Below, piece by piece: positions 7,090 through 13,786 of a stretch of 21,426 bases of DNA. Under the pieces are notes generated by a model. The model was not told where the DNA came from. It was given only the letters and a program-made list of their open reading frames with translations, and did not search any database. Within the stretch, counting starts at the first letter, position 1. The number at the start of each line of letters is the position of its first letter. Source of the stretch: Acidobacteriota bacterium (lineage in GTDB: Bacteria > Acidobacteriota > Blastocatellia > Pyrinomonadales > Pyrinomonadaceae); contig JAEWBM010000141.1 in NCBI GenBank assembly GCA_023391155.1, positions 1 through 21,426 on the forward strand. The letters run 5' to 3'. The position numbers and the translations under genes are program-made.

Positions 7090-8421
7090 CTATCCGAGAG
7101 CGGCGACAAGCTTGTCGATCGAATCTTTACTGCTCGTCTCGGTGACGCAGACGAGCATGTCGTTCTCGCGGCCGCTGTAGTATTTCGAAAGCGGCAGGCC
7201 GCCGATGATGCCGTGTTCGGCACGAAGCTGTTCGAGCAACTCGGCCGCGGGCCGGGTGCCCCGAACGACGAACTCATTGAACTTCGGAGCCGAATACAGC
7301 ACCTCAAATCCGTCCAATTCAGAGATCTTGCGGGCGGCGTAGGCTGCCTTTTGAGCGTTCTGCTCGGCGACCTCTTTCAGGCCTTGCTTGCCCATCGCTT
7401 CCATATAGATGGTGGCGGCGAGTGCGATCAGGCCTTGGTTGGTGCAGATATTCGATGTCGCTTTTTCGCGGCGAATGTGCTGTTCACGCGTTGAGAGCGT
7501 CAGCACAAAGCCTCGATTGCCGTTCTTGTCGTAAGCCACGCCGCAAAGGCGTCCGGGCATCTGGCGAACAAACTTGTCCTGCGTGGCAAAGATGCCGACA
7601 TGCGGCCCGCCAAAACTCATCGGTATCCCGAACGATTGCCCTTCGCCGACAACGATGTCGGCGCCGCAGGCTCCCGGCGACTTGAGCAGCCCGAACGAGA
7701 TCGCCTCTGTGACGACGACAACGAACAAAGCGCCTACGGCGTGGGCCGCGTCGGCGAGAGCTTTCAGGTCCTCGACGCAGCCGAAGAAGTTCGGCGACTG
7801 AACGACGAGGGCCGCGGTCTTGTCATCCAGCAGTGAAGTGTCGGTCAAACGGCCCGTCTCTTCATCGAATTCAGCCTCGACGATATCGGCGTCGCCGTGC
7901 TGTGTGTAGGTTCGGGCGACCTCACGGTATTCGGGATGAACAGACTTTGCGACGACGATCTTGTCTCGACGGGTCACCCGCTGAGCCATCACATACGCCT
8001 CGGCCATCGCCGTCGAACCGTCGTACATTGAGGCGTTGGCGACCTGCATGCCCGTGAGCTGGCAGATCAGCGTTTGAAACTCGAAAATGTACTGCAGCGT
8101 TCCCTGAGAGATCTCGGGCTGATAGGGCGTGTAAGAGGTGAAAAACTCCGACCGCTGGATCAGGTGATCGACGATCGTCGGCGAAAAATGTGAATAAACG
8201 CCTGCTCCGAGAAACGACGGCATGCGGGCGGCGGTGTTCTTTTCCGCCATCGCCTCCATGGCGGCGATCACCTCTGATTCCGCGAGCGGCTCGGTTATAT
8301 TGAGATCACGGCCGAGCCGGACATTCTCAGGGATTGAGCGGAAGAGCTCATCCGCCGATGCCAGCCCGATCGATTCAAGCATTTCTTCCCGCTCTTCGGG
8401 CGAGTTTGGTATATAGCGCAT
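7090..8421 (-). CDS. gcvPA: Glycine dehydrogenase (decarboxylating) subunit 1
   Basis: This is the N-terminal half of the two-subunit P protein; it pairs with GcvPB. The product has 443 residues, the usual length. Typical runs are RYIPNSPEEREEMLESIG at the start, PSFLGAGVYSHFSPTIVDHL (about 64-83), TPYQPEISQGTLQYIFEFQT, NASMYDGSTAMAEA, GEGQSFGIPMSFGGPHVGIF and NICTNQGLIALAA. The active-site lysine lies in the other subunit, as expected for the split form. No Shine-Dalgarno is visible before the ATG at 8421. Instead a three-copy 9-base tandem repeat sits a few bases upstream. It is followed after 12 bases by the small membrane-protein gene, which separates it from gcvPB. Confidence 0.96.
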   Translation of the reverse strand: MRYIPNSPEEREEMLESIGLASADELFRSIPENVRLGRDLNITEPLAESEVIAAMEAMAEKNTAARMPSFLGAGVYSHFSPTIVDHLIQRSEFFTSYTPYQPEISQGTLQYIFEFQTLICQLTGMQVANASMYDGSTAMAEAYVMAQRVTRRDKIVVAKSVHPEYREVARTYTQHGDADIVEAEFDEETGRLTDTSLLDDKTAALVVQSPNFFGCVEDLKALADAAHAVGALFVVVVTEAISFGLLKSPGACGADIVVGEGQSFGIPMSFGGPHVGIFATQDKFVRQMPGRLCGVAYDKNGNRGFVLTLSTREQHIRREKATSNICTNQGLIALAATIYMEAMGKQGLKEVAEQNAQKAAYAARKISELDGFEVLYSAPKFNEFVVRGTRPAAELLEQLRAEHGIIGGLPLSKYYSGRENDMLVCVTETSSKDSIDKLVAALG

Positions 8422-8428
8422 AAAATAA

Positions 8429-8455
8429 GTCCGGGCGGTCCGGGAAGTCCGGGAA
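8429..8455 (-). repeat. 9-base tandem repeat, three copies, just before gcvPA
   Basis: On the plus strand the units are GTCCGGGCG, GTCCGGGAA and GTCCGGGAA, exactly in phase at 8429, 8438 and 8447. In the mRNA this reads as repeated TTCCCGGAC ending 7 bases before the gcvPA ATG, where a Shine-Dalgarno would normally lie. The repeat itself is certain; any function is unknown. Confidence 0.8.
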
Positions 8456-8507
8456 CTCAGAAAGGGAGCACAATTAGCGGCCTTTCACCCTGCTCAGATT
8501 CCCAGCC

Positions 8508-8897
8508 TTACTCCTGGCTTGAAAGATATTCTTCGTATTCCTCACCGGAGAGAAGGCCGTCGGCCTCGCCGGGATTGTCCATCTTCAGTTTCACCATCCA
8601 GCCCTCGCCATAGGGGTCGGTGTTCACCGATTCCGGAGCGTCGTTCAAACCTTCGTTGACCTCGGCGACCTCGCCCGCAAGCGGGGTAAAGATCTCAGAC
8701 ACGGCTTTGACCGATTCGACCGAACCGAATGCGGCATGGGCTTCGAATTTATCCCCGACTCGCGGAAAGTCTATATAGACAACGTCGCCGAGCGACGACT
8801 GTGCATAGTCGGTGATGCCGATCGTGGCAGTGTCGCCCTCGACCGAGACCCATTCGTGATCTTTGCTGTAGCGTAGGTTCTCAGGAATATTTGACAT
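8508..8897 (-). CDS. gcvH: Glycine cleavage system H protein
   Basis: GcvH is the lipoyl carrier that shuttles the aminomethyl group from the P protein to GcvT and is reoxidised by dihydrolipoamide dehydrogenase. The product has 129 residues, the standard length. The lipoylated lysine is Lys64 in FGSVESVKAVSEIFTPL. The N-terminal YSKDHEWVSVEGD and C-terminal YGEGWMVKLKM runs are also typical. It lies between gcvT (35-base gap) and gcvPA (86-base gap) on the same strand. No strong Shine-Dalgarno precedes the ATG at 8897; the upstream gap is AT-rich. Confidence 0.97.
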   Translation of the reverse strand: MSNIPENLRYSKDHEWVSVEGDTATIGITDYAQSSLGDVVYIDFPRVGDKFEAHAAFGSVESVKAVSEIFTPLAGEVAEVNEGLNDAPESVNTDPYGEGWMVKLKMDNPGEADGLLSGEEYEEYLSSQE

Positions 8898-8932
8898 ATT
8901 TTTTGTTTTCAGATGGTGAAGTGCTTACGGGA

Positions 8933-10042
8933 CTATTTTTCCCGCTTGTAAAATGGGGTTGAAACGGTTACGGCCGAAACCTTCTTGCCGCGTATATCGA
9001 TTTTAATTTCCTCCCCCGGTTTTGCAAATTCCGGCGGCAGGAATGCCAGCCCGATATTCTTCTTTAAATAAGGTGCCGGCGAACCCGACGTGACCGTACC
9101 GGACTTTTCCTCTCCGATGTACACGTCAAAACCGTCGCGGGCAATGCCGGGCTCCGTCATTTCAAAACCGGCGACCTTACGTTCAAGTCCCGCCTCCTTC
9201 TGTTTGGCTATCGCGTCACGGCCGATAAAGCCGCCTTCCTTATTCAATTTCGTGATCCAGCCCAATCCGGCTTCAAGCGGTGAAATATCGTCGCCGAGCT
9301 CATGGCCGTAAAGCGACATCCCGGCCTCAAGCCGAAGCGTGTTGCGGGCCGCAAGGCCGCAAGGGAGAATGCCCGCGCCGGCTCCGGCATCAAGCATCTT
9401 GTTCCAAAGCTGCTCGGCCTTGTCCGCGGGGGCGTAAACCTCGAATCCGTCCTCGCCCGTGTAGCCGGTCCGCGAAATGATCGCATCGACGCCGTCGACC
9501 TGCCCCTCAGTGAACCAATAGTATTTGATCGAATTCAGGCCGGTATCTGTCAGGCCCTGAAGGATCTCTGTCGCCTTGGGGCCCTGTATGGCGATCTGGC
9601 AATAATCCGCTGAGGCATTTGTGAGGCTGACGTCGTGACCGCCTTTATGCGAGTTGATCCAGTCCCAGTCCTTATCCGTGGTGCCGGCATTGACGACAAG
9701 CAAAAGCCGTTCGGGGCCGAACCTATAGACAAGAAGGTCATCGACAACGCCGCCGTTTTCATTTGTCAGGCAGGAATAGTGAGCCTGCCCGTCTTCGAGC
9801 TGGGTGACATCGTTGGTCGTGAGGCTGTTAACAAAGGCGATCGCGCCGGGGCCCTCAACGAATATCTCACCCATATGCGACACATCAAAGAGGCCGACCC
9901 GTGTACGCGTGGCCATGTGCTCTTCGATGACCCCGGCCTTATATTGCACGGGCATATCCCACCCGCCGAAATCGACCATCTTTCCGCCAAGCACACGATG
10001 TGCCGCATTTAACGGCGTGCGTTTCAAATCGTTCTCAGGCAT
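8933..10042 (-). CDS. gcvT: Glycine cleavage system T protein (aminomethyltransferase)
   Basis: GcvT moves the methylene group from aminomethyl-lipoyl-GcvH to tetrahydrofolate and releases ammonia. I place the start at the ATG at 10042 (MPENDLKRTPLNAAHR), giving 369 residues, the usual length. An in-frame GTG at 10081 would add 13 residues that do not look like GcvT. Family features are GGKMVDFGGWDMPVQY, LFDVSHMGEI, SLTTNDV with the conserved Asp, SRTGYTGEDGFEVY and the C-terminal GSPAPYLKKNIGLAFLP. It is the first gene of the gcv operon in transcription order. The 113-base gap upstream holds a hairpin and a possible promoter. I see no glycine riboswitch there. Confidence 0.96.
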   Translation of the reverse strand: MPENDLKRTPLNAAHRVLGGKMVDFGGWDMPVQYKAGVIEEHMATRTRVGLFDVSHMGEIFVEGPGAIAFVNSLTTNDVTQLEDGQAHYSCLTNENGGVVDDLLVYRFGPERLLLVVNAGTTDKDWDWINSHKGGHDVSLTNASADYCQIAIQGPKATEILQGLTDTGLNSIKYYWFTEGQVDGVDAIISRTGYTGEDGFEVYAPADKAEQLWNKMLDAGAGAGILPCGLAARNTLRLEAGMSLYGHELGDDISPLEAGLGWITKLNKEGGFIGRDAIAKQKEAGLERKVAGFEMTEPGIARDGFDVYIGEEKSGTVTSGSPAPYLKKNIGLAFLPPEFAKPGEEIKIDIRGKKVSAVTVSTPFYKREK

Positions 10043-10071
10043 ATATTTTCTTAAACGGACGTGTAACGAGC

Positions 10072-10105
10072 ACGCTATCACGACACGGATTGGAGCGTCA
10101 ATCCG
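10072..10105 (-). promoter_or_regulatory. Possible gcv operon promoter overlapping a 7-bp hairpin
   Basis: On the minus strand TTGACG (10096-10101; 5 of 6 to consensus) is followed after 18 bases by TAGCGT (10072-10077; 3 of 6). The -35 lies inside a perfect inverted repeat, CGGATTG / CAATCCG (10086-10092 and 10099-10105, 6-base loop). The repeat could be an operator for a regulator of the gcv operon. The repeat is visible; the promoter and operator roles are inferred. Confidence 0.3.
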
Positions 10106-10155
10106 CTGCCAGTTAAGCGGCGATTATGCGGTTGATATCGGTTGCTAATCAGCGT

Positions 10156-10728
10156 TTACTTTGCGTCTGCGGCGGGCAGCTTCTTCGCAGCCTCGATGAT
10201 GTCTTCGCAAAGCTCCATCGCGTTCAGGTACTGTCCGCGTTCGGCTTCGTTCGTAACGGAATCGATCCCGTGTTTGAGCGGAACGACGTAGCGTTTAGCG
10301 GCCTCATCCAGTTTACGGACGGCTTTTGGGAAAAGCTTGCCCTCGGTCTGGTTCTGCTTTAGTGAATCGCCGCTGCGTTGTGCGATGACATCAAGGTCAT
10401 CGACTGCCTTCACCAGCAGCTTGCGTATGTCGGTTATCAGCTCAAGCCGGGAACCCGCGGGCGCGGGGCCCCATTTTTCAACATCTTTGGGCCGTTCCTT
10501 CCAGCCGCCGGTCTCGAGGCCGAGCAGAGTAAAACGCCGGTCCATCATCTTTACCAAAGCGTCGATGCGGAGATCGATGTCCTGAGCGTCGCGGACGATC
10601 TCGATCTCTTCGTCGGTCATGTAGTCGCGAGGCTGCGCTTCGGCTGAGTCCGCAAAGGCGCACACGGCCGCAACGAATGCGAGAGAAAGCCCGGCAAATT
10701 GCCGAAGCCGTTTTGAAAATGTCTTCAT
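10156..10728 (-). CDS. Secreted helical protein of unknown function (last gene of TPR operon)
   Basis: A 190-residue protein. A Sec signal peptide (basic MKTFSKRLRQ, hydrophobic core, then DSAEAQ) predicts cleavage after residue 31. The mature part is charged and almost wholly helical by pattern: YMTDEEIEIVRDAQDIDLRIDALVKMMDRRF, then a Gly/Pro-rich loop (about 75-92), then two or three long amphipathic helices (key features: L-E-L-I-T-D-I-R-K-L-L-V-K-A-V-D-D-L-D and a Lys-rich C-terminus). There is no lipobox, catalytic motif or metal cluster. Its ATG overlaps the stop of the preceding secreted-protein gene in an ATGA. It looks distantly related to that neighbour. I do not recognise the family. 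Confidence 0.8.
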   Translation of the reverse strand: MKTFSKRLRQFAGLSLAFVAAVCAFADSAEAQPRDYMTDEEIEIVRDAQDIDLRIDALVKMMDRRFTLLGLETGGWKERPKDVEKWGPAPAGSRLELITDIRKLLVKAVDDLDVIAQRSGDSLKQNQTEGKLFPKAVRKLDEAAKRYVVPLKHGIDSVTNEAERGQYLNAMELCEDIIEAAKKLPAADAK

Positions 10729-11267
10729 GTTTCGTTATCTCTGAGGACCGTTTCTCCGAAAAGCGGCTCGGTCGCCCGGGTCCGCGCGTCGCGGAGCTGC
10801 TTGATCAGGCTAAGGACATAGGTCTCGTGCGTCAGCGGCATCTCGCGGCGGATCAATTCCAGCCGAGGCGTGAAACTGCGTATCCCGATCTCAAATCTCT
10901 TGAAATTGAACTGGACCTTTCTCTTATCGGTATCAGAGTCATAAAGGAAGCCGAGAGCGTCATCGACCAGGGCGTGAAAAACGCCAAGTTCGGAGAATGC
11001 CTTGTCGAAATCTTCCGTGCGGATCGCGGCCTCGGCGTTATCGAGCCGCACCTCCATCAGTTCAAGCGAACGCTTCGTCCGGCCCTTCACGCCCTTTTCG
11101 CGGTCCAGCCTCGAACGCTCCGCATCCGAGATCATCTTCAGCGGAGGCGGGGCGGCGGGGATCTCATTATTCTGAGCAGCGGCCTCGGCCGAGGCAAACG
11201 CAGCGGCGGCCGCGATCATCGCGATACGGAACATGCCCTTACAGTTTAGTTTCAATTTTCCATTCAT
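10725..11267 (-). CDS. Secreted helical protein of unknown function (middle gene of TPR operon)
   Basis: A 180-residue protein with a signal peptide: MNGKLKLNCKGMFR, an Ala-rich core, then cleavage near AEAAA-Q (residue about 31). The mature part begins with a Pro-rich stretch (EIPAAPPPLK) and is then mainly helical and charged. It has ISDAERSRLDREKGVKGRTK, RSLELMEVRLDNAEAAI and a C-terminal HETYVLSLIKQLRDARTRA helix. The order 'M/I-S/T-D-x-E ... R-x-x-x-L-x-x-M-x-x-R ... long helices' is shared with the next gene. The ATG overlaps the TPR gene's stop by 4 bases (ATGA), and AAGGAAGG in the TPR gene's end can serve as its ribosome binding site. The function is unknown. Confidence 0.8.
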   Translation of the reverse strand: MNGKLKLNCKGMFRIAMIAAAAAFASAEAAAQNNEIPAAPPPLKMISDAERSRLDREKGVKGRTKRSLELMEVRLDNAEAAIRTEDFDKAFSELGVFHALVDDALGFLYDSDTDKRKVQFNFKRFEIGIRSFTPRLELIRREMPLTHETYVLSLIKQLRDARTRATEPLFGETVLRDNET

Positions 11268-12703
11268 TTTTTCCTTCCTTTTCCTGAGTTTATCTGTCGC
11301 TGCAGTGCCGGTAATCTCAATTCCACGCGGCCGATCTCATCCGCGTTCTCCTCTTTGTCCGCCCGCCGCATAAATTCCTGATAGTTTGCCATCGCGTCAA
11401 GGTATTCACCCAGATGGTCGTGAGCGACGGCCAGGAAATAATAAGCTGTTACCAGCCCGGGGTCGCGATCGAGCAGCCATCTCAGCTCCGGCTTTGCCTC
11501 TTCATAGCGCTTCAACTGGAACAGTGCGGTGACGAGGTTCGCTCGTACGGTTGAATTGTCGGGGATCCTCGCTGCGATCTGACGAAGCAGCGTCACCGCG
11601 TGCTCGAATTGCCGTGCCTGTACAAGCGCTGCGGCAAAGCCGATAGCGTGAGCCGAGTCACCGCTCTTTTCGTACGCCTGTCGGCAATAATCGAGAGCCT
11701 TGCCCGGATCGCGGCGGCGGTAGAGCACGCACAGCCGCCCGAGCAGTTCGACATTTCCACTGTCCGAAGAAAGTTTAGCCTCCAGGTCCGCGGGGTTTGT
11801 CGCAAGCTCAACTTCGAGGCGCCCTCGCAGCTCAACCGCGGCGGCCGGCGGAGCTTTTATAGAGTTGAGCGTGGTCAGCGCGCCGTGCAGGTCATTTCGC
11901 GCCGTCAGCAAACGGGCCCGCAGAAACTTATGGTCCGCCGAATCAGGTGCCAGTTCATTTAAACGGGCCAGGTGGGATTCGGCGGCGTCGGGATCGTTCG
12001 CGTCGAGAGCATTCGCGGCCAATTCATAGTAGACGAATTCGCTCTGCGGATCGGCAGCCGCCGCTTTCAAGAGGCTTGCTGCCGCGGCATTGTGATCGCC
12101 GAGCGTTCGCTCCAGAGAGCCGCGGGCTGCCCAGAGGGATGCGGTAGGATTTGCCTTTGATGTGAGGTCGGTAATGGTAGAGAGCAATTCGCGAAGCACC
12201 TTGGCATCCGCGCCCTGTTTGATGCGGAGCTCGACCAGCGACGCCAGTGCCGGATAGTTTGATTCGTCCTTTTTGATAGCTCGGGAAAGAACTGTCTCGG
12301 CTTCGTTGAGTTCGCCCATGCGAAGCAATGTATGCCCGAGGCCGGCGAGAGCCAGCGACCATTCTTCGCGATACTCGAGAGCACGGCGAAATGCGCCCGC
12401 AGCCCCGTCGAGGTCACGCTTTGCAAGCAGCGCACTCCCGAGCTGATATTCGGCTTCGGGGAATTCCTTAAAAGCCGCAAGAGCTTGTTTATAGAGAGCG
12501 ATCGCCCCGTCAAGGTCGCCTTTTTCGTGAGCGTCCTGCCCTTCATTAAAATAGGCGATGGCCGCGGCTGTGTCCGGTTCCGCCGGTCCATTCTCTTGAG
12601 CGGCGGCGAACGACACGAACGCGAACATAAACGCGAGTGCGGCAAGATACGCTCCGGAAATCATCACCGGACGCGGAAATAGCAGGCTATAAAACAAGGT
12701 CAT
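11264..12703 (-). CDS. Secreted TPR-repeat protein
   Basis: A 479-residue protein from the ATG at 12703. The frame is open to 12805, but an extended -10 box at 12725-12733 puts transcription start near 12718. An AGGA also precedes 12703, and the signal peptide begins only after it. An ATG at 12664 is the alternative. The signal ends FAAAQENG. The rest is built from about ten tetratricopeptide repeats. Examples are YFNEGQDAHEKGDLDGAIAL, AEYQLGSALLAKRDLDGAAG, LGHTLLRMGELNEAETVLSR and YFLAVAHDHLGEYLDAMANY. TPR arrays are protein-binding scaffolds. It heads a three-gene, overlapping secreted-protein operon, so its partners may be the two small secreted proteins. There is no enzymatic domain. Confidence 0.88.
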   Translation of the reverse strand: MTLFYSLLFPRPVMISGAYLAALAFMFAFVSFAAAQENGPAEPDTAAAIAYFNEGQDAHEKGDLDGAIALYKQALAAFKEFPEAEYQLGSALLAKRDLDGAAGAFRRALEYREEWSLALAGLGHTLLRMGELNEAETVLSRAIKKDESNYPALASLVELRIKQGADAKVLRELLSTITDLTSKANPTASLWAARGSLERTLGDHNAAAASLLKAAAADPQSEFVYYELAANALDANDPDAAESHLARLNELAPDSADHKFLRARLLTARNDLHGALTTLNSIKAPPAAAVELRGRLEVELATNPADLEAKLSSDSGNVELLGRLCVLYRRRDPGKALDYCRQAYEKSGDSAHAIGFAAALVQARQFEHAVTLLRQIAARIPDNSTVRANLVTALFQLKRYEEAKPELRWLLDRDPGLVTAYYFLAVAHDHLGEYLDAMANYQEFMRRADKEENADEIGRVELRLPALQRQINSGKGRKK

Positions 12704-12724
12704 GAGGCGGATCCTGTAACTGAA

Positions 12725-12733
12725 ATCATAACA
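12725..12733 (-). promoter_or_regulatory. Extended -10 promoter of the TPR operon
   Basis: On the minus strand the sequence TGT-TATGAT forms an extended -10 element (TATGAT at 12725-12730, 5 of 6 to consensus). No good -35 is seen. It predicts a start near 12718 and a leader of about 15 bases with AGGA, which supports translation from 12703. Confidence 0.5.
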
Positions 12734-12886
12734 TTTTCGGTCTATATCTCCCAGTTTTTCTCTTTCGGTGATATCGGCCCGACTTTCGGTAGAATGCGGT
12801 TGCAAGCCGCATAAGGCTAAGCTAAGATTTTGAGTTTGCGGCCTGACGAAATTTTACTGAACAACGACCAGATATATCCATCCGCA

Positions 12887-13735
12887 ATGACCGCGAATCC
12901 CCAGATCGCTCTCGCACATCACGAATCAGGAACAACTGCCGAAAAAGAGCGGGCTCTCCGCGTTTTGATGCGCGAGATGGGCAGCGTGTTGGTAGCATAT
13001 TCCGGCGGTGTGGACAGCGCTTATCTGGCCGCGATCGCGACCGAAGAACTTGGTGACGCGGCGGTCGCGATGATGGGACTTTCGCCGAGCGTTTCGACAT
13101 TCGAGAGAGAAGAGGCACGGGCAACGGCCGAAGCCGCGGGTATCCGGCTCGAGACGATCGATACGAGCGAATTAGAAAATGCAGATTATCGGGCGAACGC
13201 TGGCGACCGCTGCTTTCATTGCAAATCGGAGCTTTACGAAAAGCTCGCCGCCGTCGCACGTGATCGCGGTATCGCCGCGGTTCTTGACGGCACGAATGCC
13301 GATGACCTGAGCGACCACCGACCGGGACGGGCGGCGGCAAAAGAGCACGGCGTCGTTAGCCCGCTTGCAGATCTCGGATTTACAAAGGATGCGATCCGCG
13401 ACCGGAGCAGGGAACTCGAGCTGCGGACTTGGGACAAACCGGCGGCACCGTGCCTTTCGTCGCGCGTGGCGCACGGAACGCCGGTCACGATCGACCGCCT
13501 TGGTAAAGTTGAACAGGGCGAGGCGGTGCTACGTGAAGCAGGTTTCCGGGAATTCCGGCTGCGGGTCCACGGCGACATTGCTCGCATCGAGATAGGCGAA
13601 AGCGAAATGGCTGAGGCCTCGCTCGTCGAACTGAGGGCGATCGCGGAAGGGATCGAGAAACTCGGTTTTCGCTATGTGACTCTCGATCTGAAAGGTTTTC
13701 GGAGCGGCTCGCTCAACAAGCAGGCCGCTATATAA
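12887..13735 (+). CDS. larE: LarE, ATP-dependent sulfur transferase for nickel-pincer cofactor
   Basis: LarE adenylates and sulfurates a pyridinium dicarboxylate nucleotide in the synthesis of the nickel-pincer cofactor of lactate racemase and related enzymes. The product from the ATG at 12887 has 282 residues, the usual size; a TTG at 12830 would add 19 poorly conserved residues. The PP-loop is VAYSGGVDSAYLA (SGGVDS about 39-44). The catalytic-type cysteine is Cys189 in KPAAPCLSSRVAHGTP. A CxxC pair, Cys109 and Cys112 (GDRCFHCKSELY), gives a three-cysteine set resembling LarE enzymes reported to hold a [4Fe-4S] cluster. No larA, larB or larC lies in the window. Glutamate dehydrogenase follows after 51 bases, perhaps in the same transcript. 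Confidence 0.93.
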   Translation: MTANPQIALAHHESGTTAEKERALRVLMREMGSVLVAYSGGVDSAYLAAIATEELGDAAVAMMGLSPSVSTFEREEARATAEAAGIRLETIDTSELENADYRANAGDRCFHCKSELYEKLAAVARDRGIAAVLDGTNADDLSDHRPGRAAAKEHGVVSPLADLGFTKDAIRDRSRELELRTWDKPAAPCLSSRVAHGTPVTIDRLGKVEQGEAVLREAGFREFRLRVHGDIARIEIGESEMAEASLVELRAIAEGIEKLGFRYVTLDLKGFRSGSLNKQAAI

Positions 13736-13786
13736 ATAGTTAAGAAGTATAAAAATCAACGTTATTTGGAGCGTGATCTAAAACAA

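Noticed and set aside
10043..10155. Glycine riboswitch upstream of gcvT
   Set aside because: The 113-base gap is too short for the tandem form and lacks its conserved core blocks; only a simple hairpin is present.
12806..12886. N-terminal extension of larE from the TTG at 12830, and of the TPR protein from 12805
   Set aside because: Both would overlap the divergent promoter region and add residues without family features; internal ATG starts at 12887 and 12703 fit better.
13736..13786. Terminator between larE and glutamate dehydrogenase
   Set aside because: No hairpin followed by a T-run is present in the 51-base gap, so read-through remains likely.
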